NCBI GenBank assembly: GCA_022844045.1
Contig: JALHMM010000011.1
Span: 12,105 to 76,104, forward strand
DNA length: 64,000 nt
Reading direction: 5' to 3'
DNA from: Reyranellaceae bacterium
Lineage (GTDB): Bacteria; Pseudomonadota; Alphaproteobacteria; Reyranellales; Reyranellaceae
The notes under the pieces were generated by a model. That model was not told where the DNA came from. It searched no databases and saw nothing but the letters and a program-made list of their open reading frames with translations. Shown piece after piece: positions 25,506-35,200 of this stretch. Position 1 is the first letter of the stretch. The number at the start of each line of letters is the position of its first letter. Both the position numbers and the translations under genes were made by a program.

Positions 25506-26197
25506 AGGCCGTTGTCGGCGATCCACTGTGTCAGTAGCGCCGACACCTCACGCGGGCGTTCCAGCGGCGCCATGTGGCCGCAGTCCTCGACGACGGCGAA
25601 GCGGCTGTTGGGCAGGTGATTCGCCATGCGCTCCGTCTCCTCGAAGCGGCGCAGGCGATCCTGGCGCGCGGCGATCACCAGCGACGGGCAGGCGATGCGC
25701 TCGAGATCGGCGTAGCCGTCGGCGCGCGCTGGCGTGAGCTGGCGGATCATCACCTCCTTGCCCAGCCGGCGCGTCATGCCGCGCAGGCGCTCGACCATGA
25801 CAGGGTCGCGCTCGCGATCGGGATGCAGCGCCTGCGAGAAGGTGCGCGCCGAACCGCCGCGCGCGCCGGGCGTACTGAGGGCTGCGATGCGCGTCTTCTT
25901 GTGCGTGTCCTCGTTGGCCGATTGCGCGCGCGCCGAGCTGCAGATGAAGGCCACGCCGGCGACGCGCTCGGGCGCCATCAGGGTGGCGATTCGCGCGACG
26001 AATCCACCCATCGAGAAGCCGACCAGCACGAAGCGCTGGGGCGATTCGGCAAGCACGCGCCGGGCCATGGCGTCGAGCGAATCGTCCTCGTAGACATTGC
26101 CGAAATGCGGACGGCCCAGCGCCGCCAGCGCCGGCATCATGTCGCTCCACAGATCAACGTCGCACATGAAGCCGGGCAGCAGGACCAACTCGCGCAT
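25502..26197 (-). CDS. Alpha/beta hydrolase
   Basis: The 231-residue protein has the alpha/beta-hydrolase triad: nucleophile Ser in VLVGFSMGGFVARI, Asp in AARQDRLRRFEE and His in VEDCGHMAPLERP. LLPGFMCDVDLW holds the oxyanion segment. It resembles small serine esterases/lactonases of the 3-oxoadipate-enol-lactonase type, but substrate assignment is not possible. The heparinase-like gene ends 12 bp upstream on the same strand, so they are probably co-transcribed. Confidence 0.9.
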   Translation of the reverse strand: MRELVLLPGFMCDVDLWSDMMPALAALGRPHFGNVYEDDSLDAMARRVLAESPQRFVLVGFSMGGFVARIATLMAPERVAGVAFICSSARAQSANEDTHKKTRIAALSTPGARGGSARTFSQALHPDRERDPVMVERLRGMTRRLGKEVMIRQLTPARADGYADLERIACPSLVIAARQDRLRRFEETERMANHLPNSRFAVVEDCGHMAPLERPREVSALLTQWIADNGL

Positions 26198-26209
26198 GTC
26201 GAACGCCGC

Positions 26210-27889
26210 TCAGCCCTCGACCCGCGTGAAGGCCCACTTGATCTTGGCCCCATCGGGGCCCAGCGCGCCGGTCAGCACGAGCTGCGCGGCGCGGCGGATG
26301 CGTAGGCCGTCACCGAGATAGACGCTCTCCGCCAAACCGATCGTGCCGCCGCTGGCGCGCAGCCGCCAGCCCTGGCCCGAGGGCAGGCGCACGAGCGCGC
26401 TGGCGCCGGACTGCGCCAGCGACGCCTTGACGTCGGGATGCAGATGGAAGCGCACGGTGAACTTTCGGCCCGACGCGGTCTTCTTCATCCGCTTGCCGTC
26501 GGGCCCCGACAGCGTGTCCTCGCCGCGCAGATCGGCGCCATCGGGCGCCAACCATAGGCGGCGCTTGTGCACGATGCCGAACAGCGAGCGCCAGCCGTCA
26601 TGGCTGAGCTCGAGCCACAACGCGCCGTCGCGTTCGAAGCGCTTGGCAGCGACGTTGGATGGCGGGTGCTCGAGCGGGCCGTCGGGCATGACTTCCGACG
26701 AATTCGTGTCGTCGACCACCGCCGTCGAATGGGCGGCCGTGTAGCGCATGGTCGAGCGCCACTCCGCCGCCAGCCCGGCATAGGCGCCGCAATTGACGAT
26801 CATGCGCTCGCTGCCGAGCGAAAACTCGAAGGACAGCGTGCCGGCATGCGCCTCGAGATCGAGGCCGCGCCCGGGCGGCACGCCGGTATCGGCGATGATC
26901 TGGGCCGCGCCTGATGCGAGGCGCTGGAAGCCGCCCCGCGGCGCCTCCTTGGGCGGCTTGGCGGTCGTGCCGGTCCGCGCCAGCGCGAGATCGATCAGCG
27001 CCGCATCGCCTTCGTCCGAGCCGTTGAAACAGGCCAGCCCACCATCGCCATGACGGAAGAAGCGCAGCATGCCGGCGGCGCGCTCGATCGCCGCCTGCAG
27101 GGTCGGCGGCCCGGTGCGGTCGGCCGATAGCAGGGAGGCGCGCAGATCGACCAGATCGCGCAGTGCGGTGAACTGCCGGCGCGGGCTGCGCTCGGCGATG
27201 GTGCCGTCATCCAGCACGATGCGCGCCAGCGCGCGCGAGAGGCGTGCCAGCGAGCGTTCCAGGGCGCGCTCATGGGCGGGCCCGGCCTTGATGAAGGCGA
27301 GATCGACGATCACCGCGGCCTTCATCGCCGCCAGCAGGCGCGCGCCGGCCAACCCGCCGGGGATCAGCCGCTCGAGATGACGGCGCTGTTGCGCCAGGCT
27401 CGCCACTAGCCGCGCGGCGAAGCCCTCGGTAGCCCCGGATGCGAGGAAGTCGTAGTGGCGGATCCACATCACGACCCGGGCCGACAGCACGTCGACGCGC
27501 CAGGCGATCGGCGACCATCTGGGATTGGCGGCGATCCACTCGTCGACCTTGGCGGCGGCCATGTTGGCGGCCAGCGGCTGGCCGGCGTCGCGCAGATCGC
27601 GCAGCCATTCGAACTTGTTGAGCTCGGCCAGCCACAGCGGGTCGGCGTCGGCGCACTGCCAAGGATCGCCCTCGATCGGGCCACTGCGGCCATGGGTGTT
27701 GAACTGGCCGGCGAGCAGGCTGTCGGCGCGCGCCGGATCGCCCGGCCAGGGGTCGGGCGCCACGGCGAAGAAGGCGCCGGGCGGCCGTGTGCGCAGGAAC
27801 AGCGGATAGAACGCGGAGCCGAACCAGACGCGGCGAAGCGCGTCGCGCAGATCGGGCGCGGCGGGGGGCGCTGTCAGCGCAGTGGCCAT
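26210..27889 (-). CDS. Heparinase II/III family protein
   Basis: The 559-residue protein has an N-terminal all-alpha toroid, with FEWLRDLRDAGQPLA and RWSPIAWRVDVLSARVVMWI. The C-terminal beta-sandwich of heparinase II/III proteins includes DLEAHAGTLSFEFSLGSERM, IVNCGAYAG, YTAAHSTAVVDDTNSSEV and HDGWRSLFGIVHKRRLWL. These are polysaccharide lyases or related envelope enzymes; in alphaproteobacteria the gene is usually next to purH and its substrate is unknown. I chose the ATG at 27889 since the protein-like sequence begins there. Confidence 0.88.
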   Translation of the reverse strand: MATALTAPPAAPDLRDALRRVWFGSAFYPLFLRTRPPGAFFAVAPDPWPGDPARADSLLAGQFNTHGRSGPIEGDPWQCADADPLWLAELNKFEWLRDLRDAGQPLAANMAAAKVDEWIAANPRWSPIAWRVDVLSARVVMWIRHYDFLASGATEGFAARLVASLAQQRRHLERLIPGGLAGARLLAAMKAAVIVDLAFIKAGPAHERALERSLARLSRALARIVLDDGTIAERSPRRQFTALRDLVDLRASLLSADRTGPPTLQAAIERAAGMLRFFRHGDGGLACFNGSDEGDAALIDLALARTGTTAKPPKEAPRGGFQRLASGAAQIIADTGVPPGRGLDLEAHAGTLSFEFSLGSERMIVNCGAYAGLAAEWRSTMRYTAAHSTAVVDDTNSSEVMPDGPLEHPPSNVAAKRFERDGALWLELSHDGWRSLFGIVHKRRLWLAPDGADLRGEDTLSGPDGKRMKKTASGRKFTVRFHLHPDVKASLAQSGASALVRLPSGQGWRLRASGGTIGLAESVYLGDGLRIRRAAQLVLTGALGPDGAKIKWAFTRVEG

Positions 27890-28002
27890 GAGCGGCCGTC
27901 TGGCGCGGCGGAAAGGGCAAGCCGCATCATCGCCACGTAACATCGCGATTCGACCGCCGCAAGCTTCTGGCCGGTGGATGGTCGGGACGGGTACAAGACG
28001 GG

Positions 28003-29010
28003 ATGGACGGACGGACCATCTCCCGTATCGGCGTTGTCGGCGGCGGCGCCTGGGGTACGGCGCTGGCGATGACCGCGCGCCGGGCCGGCCGCGCCGTGAC
28101 CCTGTGGGCGCGCGAGGCCGAGGTCGTGGCCGACATCAATGGTGCGCACCGCAATTCCGCGTTCCTGCCCGGCCACGCTCTCGACGCCGCGATCCGCGCG
28201 TCGGGCGCGCTGGCCGATCTTGCCGCGTCCGATGCGATCCTGCTGGTGACGCCGGCCCAGGCGACGCGCGCGGTGGCGGCGCAGCTGCAGGGTCACCTGC
28301 CACCCGACGTGCCGGTGATCATCTGCGCCAAGGGCATCGAAACCGATACCGGCGCTTTGATGCCGGCGGCGGTACGGGCGGCGATGCCCGGCCGCGTCGT
28401 CGCCATGCTTTCCGGCCCGACCTTCGCCGAGGAGGTCGCCCGCGGCCAGCCGACGGCGGTGACGCTCGCCTGCGCCGACGCGATGCTGGGCCGGGCGATG
28501 GCGGCCGCGCTGGCGACGGCGACCTTCCGGCCCTACTGGAGCGACGACCTGACGGGCGCGGCATTGGCCGGCGCGGTGAAGAACGTGCTGGCGATCGCCT
28601 GCGGCATCGCCGATGGCCGCAAGCTGGGCGACAACGCGCGCGCCGCCGTGCTGACGCGCGGCTTCGCCGAGATGGCGCGGTTGGGCATCGCGATGGGCGC
28701 GAAGATCGAGACCATGGCTGGCCTTGCCGGCCTGGGCGACCTGACGCTCACCTGCAACGGGCCGCTGTCGCGCAACCGCTCGCTGGGCATCGCTGTGGGC
28801 GAGGGCGCCAGCGCCAAGGAATTTCTCGCGACGCGCAGCTCCGTCGCCGAGGGCTTCTACACCGCGCCGGTGGTCGCCGAGGTCGCGCGCCGGCATGGCG
28901 TGGAGATGCCGATCTGTACGGGTGTCGCGCAGGTGTTGCATCATGGCGCCGACGTCGAGGCGACGATCCGCGCGCTGCTGGCCCGTCCGCTGCGCGGCGA
29001 GGGGGAGTGA
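28003..29010 (+). CDS. gpsA: NAD(P)H-dependent glycerol-3-phosphate dehydrogenase
   Basis: GpsA makes sn-glycerol-3-phosphate for phospholipid synthesis. The 335-residue protein has the Rossmann motif IGVVGGGAWGTALAMTARRA, VIICAKGIETDTG, SGPTFAEEVARGQPTAVTLA, the catalytic-lysine block GAVKNVLAIACGIADG and TMAGLAGLGDLTLTCNG. All are diagnostic. It is followed at 1 bp spacing by the EVE-domain gene, a common pairing in alphaproteobacteria. Confidence 0.96.
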   Translation: MDGRTISRIGVVGGGAWGTALAMTARRAGRAVTLWAREAEVVADINGAHRNSAFLPGHALDAAIRASGALADLAASDAILLVTPAQATRAVAAQLQGHLPPDVPVIICAKGIETDTGALMPAAVRAAMPGRVVAMLSGPTFAEEVARGQPTAVTLACADAMLGRAMAAALATATFRPYWSDDLTGAALAGAVKNVLAIACGIADGRKLGDNARAAVLTRGFAEMARLGIAMGAKIETMAGLAGLGDLTLTCNGPLSRNRSLGIAVGEGASAKEFLATRSSVAEGFYTAPVVAEVARRHGVEMPICTGVAQVLHHGADVEATIRALLARPLRGEGE

Positions 29011-29011
29011 G

Positions 29012-29425
29012 ATGGCCCATTGGCTCGTGAAGTCCGAACCGTCGGTCTACAGCTGGGACCAGATGGTCAAGGACAAGCGCACCTTCTGGAGCGGCGTGCG
29101 CAACCACCAGGCCGCCGCCAACTTGAAGGCGATGAAGAAGGGCGAGCTGGCCCTCTTCTATCATTCCAACGAGGGCAAGGAGATCGTCGGTATCGTACGC
29201 GTGGCGAAGGAGTACTATCCCGACCACACCGACGAGACCGGCAAGTTCGGCATGGTCGATCTCGAGGCGGTGAGGCCGCTGAAGTCGCCGATCACGCTGA
29301 CGGCGATCAAGGAAGACGCCAAGCTCAAGGATTTCGGCCTCGTGCGCCAGGGCCGGCTGTCGGTGGTCGCCGTGAGCGATCCGCACTGGGCGCTGTTGAT
29401 GAAAATGGCGGGAGAGAAGGCATGA
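29012..29425 (+). CDS. EVE-domain protein
   Basis: The 137-residue protein is a single EVE (PUA-like) domain: MAHWLVKSEPSVYSWDQM, then TFWSGVRNHQAAANLKAM, GELALFYHSNEGKEIVGIVR and FGMVDLEAVRPL. EVE domains bind modified bases in DNA or RNA. The gene starts just after gpsA, and its last four bases (ATGA) overlap the start of the next gene, so the three genes form an operon. Confidence 0.95.
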   Translation: MAHWLVKSEPSVYSWDQMVKDKRTFWSGVRNHQAAANLKAMKKGELALFYHSNEGKEIVGIVRVAKEYYPDHTDETGKFGMVDLEAVRPLKSPITLTAIKEDAKLKDFGLVRQGRLSVVAVSDPHWALLMKMAGEKA

Positions 29426-30060
29426 GCAGCACCGACGCGCAGGAGCCTTCACCCGAGGAGGTGCTGGCCGCCGTCACGCACCAGGTCGAGCAGGATCGTG
29501 GCCGTGCCGCGAGCGATCCCACGGCGCGGCCCGAGCTCGCTGCCTCGCTCAACGCGCTCGCCACCATGCTCAACGCGGTGGGCCAGGTGAACGAGGCGGT
29601 GAAGCCGGCCGAGGAGGCCGTCGAGCTGCGCCGGGCGCTGGCCAGCGAGACGCCCGACCTCGTGCCCGATCTCGCGTTGTCGCTGAACACGCTCGCGACC
29701 ATGCTGGGCGCGGCCGAGCGCTTCGACGAGGCGCTGATGGCGGCGCAGGAAGGCACCATCGTCTATCGCGGCCTCGCCCGCGCCACGCCCGAGCAGTTCA
29801 TCCCCGATCTCGCGCTGTCGCTGGGCGCCGAGGGCCGCCTGCTCGCGGGCGCGCAACGCATGCGTGACGCCTTCACGGCGGCGGGCGAAGGCGTGTCCAA
29901 GCTCAAGCCGTTCTTCGAGCACGCGCCGGAGCCCTTCGCGCCGCTGATGCGCATGCTGTGCGCCGACTACGTGCGCTACGCCCAGGGCAGCCGCCAGCAG
30001 CCCGACGCGGCGCTGCTCGAGCCGATCGTCGAGGTCTTCAAGAAGCTGCCGCCGGGCTAA
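29422..30060 (+). CDS. TPR-like helical repeat protein
   Basis: The 212-residue protein consists of repeated helix pairs of the tetratricopeptide type: LAASLNALATMLNAVGQVNE, AVKPAEEAVELRRAL, LALSLNTLATMLGAAERFDE and ALMAAQEGTIVYRGLA. It lacks a signal peptide or membrane helix and probably acts as a protein-interaction scaffold in the cytosol. It overlaps the EVE gene by 4 bp. No specific partner can be named. Confidence 0.8.
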   Translation: MSSTDAQEPSPEEVLAAVTHQVEQDRGRAASDPTARPELAASLNALATMLNAVGQVNEAVKPAEEAVELRRALASETPDLVPDLALSLNTLATMLGAAERFDEALMAAQEGTIVYRGLARATPEQFIPDLALSLGAEGRLLAGAQRMRDAFTAAGEGVSKLKPFFEHAPEPFAPLMRMLCADYVRYAQGSRQQPDAALLEPIVEVFKKLPPG

Positions 30061-30070
30061 GGCGCGGCCG

Positions 30071-30982
30071 ATGTCCGCGACGACGGGCGATACCGCCGGC
30101 GTGCTGGCGGCCAATCGGCGCGGCATCATCGCCATGTCGGCCGGCATGTCGGTGTTCATCGTCAACGACATGCTGATCAAGATCGCCGGCGAGACCATGC
30201 CGGCGAGCCAGGTGATCGGCATCCGCGGCATCATGGCGTCGATCCTGATCGGCATGGTGCTGCTGGCGAGCACGCCGGCGCGCGAGTTGCGCTGGCTGGG
30301 TGAGCCCAGCGTGCTCGGCCGCTGCGTGCTCGATATCGTGGGCACCTTCACTTACATCTGGGCGCTGTTCGCCCTGCCGATCGCCACGGCCACGGCGATC
30401 AACATGTCGACGCCGATCTTCATCACCGTGATGGCGGTGCTGTGGCTGCGCGAAAGCGTCGGCTGGCGGCGCTGGAGCGCGGTGGCCGCCGGCTTCCTCG
30501 GCGTGCTGCTGATCGTGCGGCCCTCGCCCGAGGGGCTGAACTGGTGGGCCCTGCTGGCCTTCGGCGCCACCGGCCTGCACGCCTTCCGCGACATCTACAC
30601 CAGGCGCATCAGTGGAGACGTGCCCTCGATCGTCATCACCTTCGCCAACGCCTTGTCGGTCGGCCTGTTTGGCTGCGCCATGGCGGCGATCGACGATTGG
30701 CGACCGATGGGCTGGCGCGAATGGGGTCTGCTGGGTGGCGCCTCGCTGTTCCTCGCCATCGGCTACCACCTGGTGGTGATGGCGATGCGCGCTGGCGAAG
30801 CTTCGGTGATCGGTGCCTTCCGCTACAGCGGCCTGGTCTGGGCGGTGATTATCGGCTGGGCGGTCTGGGGCCATATCCCCGACGCGCTGACCTGGGCCGG
30901 GATGGTGCTGCTGGTGGGCGCCGGCCTCTACATCGTGCACCGCGAGCGCTTGCGGGCACGCGAGGCGGCCGCGGCCCGCTAG
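30071..30982 (+). CDS. EamA/DMT-family transporter
   Basis: The 303-residue protein has ten predicted membrane helices in two EamA repeats. The first begins IIAMSAGMSVFIVNDMLIKI and contains ALPIATATAINMSTPIFIT. The second spans WWALLAFGATGLHAFRDIYT to WAGMVLLVGAGLYIVHRE, followed by a basic C-terminus. The drug/metabolite transporter superfamily exports or imports small molecules; the substrate is unknown. It lies 10 bp after the TPR-like gene. A CCCGGC-TTGAC-GCCGGG hairpin at 31012-31028 lies downstream. Confidence 0.9.
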   Translation: MSATTGDTAGVLAANRRGIIAMSAGMSVFIVNDMLIKIAGETMPASQVIGIRGIMASILIGMVLLASTPARELRWLGEPSVLGRCVLDIVGTFTYIWALFALPIATATAINMSTPIFITVMAVLWLRESVGWRRWSAVAAGFLGVLLIVRPSPEGLNWWALLAFGATGLHAFRDIYTRRISGDVPSIVITFANALSVGLFGCAMAAIDDWRPMGWREWGLLGGASLFLAIGYHLVVMAMRAGEASVIGAFRYSGLVWAVIIGWAVWGHIPDALTWAGMVLLVGAGLYIVHRERLRAREAAAAR

Positions 30983-31108
30983 ACCGAATACTCGCGCGCC
31001 ATGCAGAGAGTCCCGGCTTGACGCCGGGGGCTTGCTTGTCGGCCTGCCGCGTTGGGCCTAGTGTCGACGGCTGCGCGATTGTGCGTCGCTCGTACGGACG
31101 GTGCTTCG

Positions 31109-31909
31109 ATGTCTTTGCCCATCGATGACCTCTACCTCGGCGGTGGCAAGCAGATCTTCGACGGCATGCCGGACACCGTCGAGACGACGACGATTCCGCG
31201 CTGGCGCGCGCAAGTCGTCGCGGTGCACCCGCACGACATATGGGCCTTTTGCGAGGGCCTCGTGCTGCACGGTGGCCAGCTCTACGAGAGCACCGGGCCG
31301 GAGGGCTTCTCGTCGCTCCGCCGGGTTCACCTGCGGACCGGGCTGGTGCTCCAGGCAGTTCGCTTCGACCGGCCGGATTTCTGCGAGGGCATCGCGCTGC
31401 GCGGCGACCAGATCGTGCAGCTGACCTTTCGCCAGCAACGCGCGCGGGTCCATGCGCTCCCGTCATTCGAGCGCGTGGGCGAATTCAGCTACGAGGGCGA
31501 GGGCTGGGGGCTCGCTTTCGATGGCCGCCGCTTCGTCATGAGCAACGGCGGCAGCGAGTTGACGCTACGCGATTCCCAAACGTTCGAGGTGCTGTCGACC
31601 GTACGCGTCAGCGTGGAAGGTCGGCCCCAACCCAGGCTCAACGAGTTGGAGTGCGTCGGCGAGCTGGTCTACGCCAATGTCTTCGGCACCAGCTGCATCC
31701 TGGAGATCGGTCCCGACGGCGTGGTGCGCAAGGTCATCGATCTGGCCAACCTGCTGTCACCGCTGGAGCAGGGTTGCCTCGGCCTGGGCGATCCCCTCCA
31801 TCGGCGAGCCGCGGTGCTGAACGGCATCGCCTACGATGCGACCAACGACACGTTCCTGATAACCGGCAAGCTCTGGCCGAAGGTCTTTCGCGTTCGCTTC
31901 GTGCCCTAG
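31109..31909 (+). CDS. Glutaminyl-peptide cyclotransferase-like (plant-type QC) protein
   Basis: The 266-residue protein follows the five-bladed beta-propeller of plant-type glutaminyl cyclases (Glu_cyclase_2 family): FCEGLVLHGGQLYESTG near the start, FSYEGEGWGLAFDGRRFVMS, the metal-site region LNELECVGELVYANVF and VLNGIAYDATNDTFLITGKL, ending WPKVFRVRF. These enzymes form N-terminal pyroglutamate. There is no obvious signal peptide, although bacterial members are often exported. The ATG at 31109 lacks a strong ribosome-binding site. Confidence 0.8.
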   Translation: MSLPIDDLYLGGGKQIFDGMPDTVETTTIPRWRAQVVAVHPHDIWAFCEGLVLHGGQLYESTGPEGFSSLRRVHLRTGLVLQAVRFDRPDFCEGIALRGDQIVQLTFRQQRARVHALPSFERVGEFSYEGEGWGLAFDGRRFVMSNGGSELTLRDSQTFEVLSTVRVSVEGRPQPRLNELECVGELVYANVFGTSCILEIGPDGVVRKVIDLANLLSPLEQGCLGLGDPLHRRAAVLNGIAYDATNDTFLITGKLWPKVFRVRFVP

Positions 31910-31926
31910 CGAGAATGGAGGGGGAG

Positions 31927-32223
31927 ATGGATACCTACGTCGTGCTGATGCGGTACACGAGTGAAGGCCGCAAATTCGCCACGCCCGATCACGCGCGCAA
32001 GCGCTGGGCGACGATCGAGGCCTCGCTCAAGAACACGCTACAAGGCGAGGTGTTGTCGCATTACGTCACCATGGGTGCCTACGACTCGGTGGTGACCTTC
32101 AGGATTCCGCCGGGCCGCGACTTCCAGCTCTTCCAGTGCCTCATCTACCTGCAGGTGCCGGGCGACGTGGAGATCACCATGTTGCGGGCCTGGGAGTTCA
32201 ACCAGTTCGCGCCGGCGAGCTAG
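31927..32223 (+). CDS. GYD-domain protein
   Basis: The 98-residue protein matches the small ferredoxin-like GYD family: MDTYVVLMRYTSEGRKFATP, a central helix, and VTMGAYDSVVTFRIPPGRDF, where GAYD corresponds to the name-giving GxYD motif. Function is unknown. A purine-rich GGAGGGGGAG site precedes the ATG at 31927. It lies 17 bp after the cyclase-like propeller gene and 49 bp before the large regulator gene. Confidence 0.85.
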   Translation: MDTYVVLMRYTSEGRKFATPDHARKRWATIEASLKNTLQGEVLSHYVTMGAYDSVVTFRIPPGRDFQLFQCLIYLQVPGDVEITMLRAWEFNQFAPAS

Positions 32224-32272
32224 AACCGGGCGAGAGACGAGCGGCTGGTCGGCGCAAGGAGAGGTGCCGGGC

Positions 32273-35200
32273 ATGCAGTGCACGCAATGTGGCAGCGACA
32301 ACCGTGGCGAACGGCGCTTCTGTAACGCCTGCGGTGCCGCGTTGACCATGGCGTGCCAGGCCTGCGGTTTCGTCAACAACGCTGGCGACAAATTCTGCGG
32401 CGGCTGCGGTATCGATCTCGCGGCGCCGGCGGCACGGCCGGCGCCGGTGCTGGAGACCGAGCGCAAATACGTCACCGTGGTCTTCGCCGACATTCGCGGC
32501 TCGCTCGAGCTGATCGCCGATCGCGATCCGGAGGAAGCGCGAGCCGTCATCGATCCCGTCCTCGAGCGCCTGGTGCGGTCGGTCAACGCCTTCGGCGGCA
32601 CCGTCAACCACACCATCGGCGACGGCATCATGGCGCTGTTCGGCGCGCCGGTCGCCTACGAGGACCACGCCCTGCGCGCCGCCTCGGCCTCGATCGCCAT
32701 GCTGCAGGCGGTGCGCGAGCTTACGCGCGAACCGGGCTGGAAGTCCGATGCCCACGTGATGTTGCGCATCGGCATCAACTCCGGCGAGGTGGTGATGCGT
32801 TCCGGCATCAGCGGCCTGCAGAGCGACTACTCCGCGGTCGGCGAGACGGCGCACATCGCCTCGCGCGTCGAGAACCTGGCGCAGCCCGGCACGATCGCCC
32901 TGACGGCGCAAACCTTGAAGTTGCTGGCCGGCCGGGTCGACGTGGTGCCGCTGGGTCCGTTCGAAATCAAGGGCCTGGCGCATCCGATCGAGCTCTATCG
33001 GCTGCTCGGCATCCGCCATGCGGGCCATCGTATCCACGGGCCGCAGGATCGTCCGCTGTCGCGCTTCGTGGGCCGCGGGCTGGAGATAGGCGTGCTGGCC
33101 GACGCGTTGCGCAAGGCGCGCGCCGGCCACGGTCAGCTGGTGGCCGTGGTCGGCGAGCCCGGTATCGGCAAGTCGCGGCTGTTCCTGGAGTTCACCCGTT
33201 CCGCCGAGGTCGAGGGCTGCCTGGTGCTGGAATGCGGCTCGGAGGCCTTCGGCCCGACGAGCCCGATGGTGCCGGTGATCGAGCTGGCGCGGGCCTATCT
33301 GAACGTCGAGCGGAACGGCGATGCCGCGTCCATCGCCGACAAGCTGCGGGAGAGGCTGGCCGACGTCGACGGCGAGGAGCGCGGCGAGATCGCCATGGCG
33401 TTCGAGGCGCTGCTTGATCCCGATCACGAAACGCCGGCGAGGCCCGTCGGCGGCGGCGCGGAGCGCCAGTACCGGATCCTGAACGGTATCGCCAAGGCGC
33501 TGCTGGGCGAGAGCCTTCGTCAGCCTTTGCTGATCGTCGTCGAGGACCTGCACTGGATCGACGCCGCCAGCCGGTCCTTCGTTGACTTGATGGTCGACAG
33601 GCTGCGCGATCAGCGGATCGTCGTGCTGGTGTCGTATCGGCCGGACTACCAGCCGGACTGGGGCCATCGCAGCTATGCGCAGCTGCGCCTCGAGCGCTTG
33701 TCGTCCGCCGAGGTCGACCTGCTCCTCGATGGCCTGCTGGGGCTCGACGCCAGCCTCGCGGCGCTCAAGCGCGATCTTGAGCTGCAGACCGACGGCAACG
33801 CGCTGTTTCTGGAGGAAAGCGTGCAGGCGCTGGCCGAGGCGCAGATCCTGGTCGGTGAGCCTGGCGCCTATCGGCTGGCGGCGCGGTCGCCGGAGATCCG
33901 CGTGCCGGCCTCGATCCAGGCCGTGCTCGCCGCCCGCATCGACCGCCTGCCGCCGGACGAGAAGCGCATCCTGAACTGCGCCGCGGTGATCGGCCGTCGC
34001 GTGCCCCACGAGCTTCTGGCGATGATCGCCGAGACGCAGCCGCAGGCGCTGGAGCATGTCGCCGATCGGCTGCGCGTGGCGGAGTTCCTGTACGAGACGC
34101 GCCGCTACCCGACACGCGAGTACGTCTTCAAGCATGCGCTGACGCACGAAGTCGCCTACACCACGCTGCCGCAGGAACGCCGCCGCCGCTTGCACGCGCG
34201 GATCTTTGAGGCATTGGCGGCCACGGGCGCCGCCCGTCCCGAGCAACTGGCCTATCACGCCTTGCGCGCCGAGCTGTGGGACAAGGCGATCGCCCCGCTG
34301 CGCCGGGCGGCCGCCATCGCCATCGCCAACTCCGCCGATACCGGCGCGATCCAGTACCTCGAACAGGCGCTGACCGCGCTGCCGCATCTGCCGGAGGAGC
34401 CGGTGACGCTGCGGCTGGCGATCGATGTGCGGCTCGAGCTGCGCAACGCGCTGATGCCGCTGGGCGACCGCGCCCGCATCTTCCGCACCCTGGTCGAGGC
34501 CGAGGCGCTGGCGCGGCGGCTGGGCGATCATGGCCGCCTGGGCTGGGTCTGCGGCTACCTGACGCCGTATCTGTGGGGCCTCGGCGAATACAGCCGCGCG
34601 CTGGCGACCGGCCGCCAGGCGCTCGACACCGCCGAGCGGCAGGGCGATGCCGCGCTCAAGGTCATCGCCAACCGCTATCTCGGCCACGTGCATTTCGCCG
34701 TCGGCGACTATCGCCAGGCCGTGCAGCAGATCCAGGCCAGCCTGAGTTCGCTGCAGGACGGCGTCATCGAGCAGCATTTCCACCTGCCCTACAAATCCTC
34801 GATCGCCACCAGCGCCTGGCTTGCCAACTCGCTGGCCGAGCTGGGCCGCTTCGACGAGGCGATCGAGCTTGGCCGCCGCGGCGTCGCCGATGCCGAGGCG
34901 GCGGGACACGCCTACAGCATCACCGCCGCGTCCTGTGGCCTGGGCATCGCCCTGCTGCGCCGGGGCGAGATGGCGCAGGCGATCCCGGTCGTGGAGCGCG
35001 CGGCGGCGCTGACGCGCAGCGGCGACTTCGCCGCGCTCACGGCCTGGATCACCGCCATGCTCGGCTCGGCCTATACGCTGGCCGGCAAGCTCGACGAGGC
35101 GCTGCTGCTGCTCGAGGAAGGCGCGGCGCGGATGGCGGCCATGCAGGTCAAGATCAGTGAGGCCTCGGTGATCGCCGCGCTGGGAGAGACCTGCCTGCTG

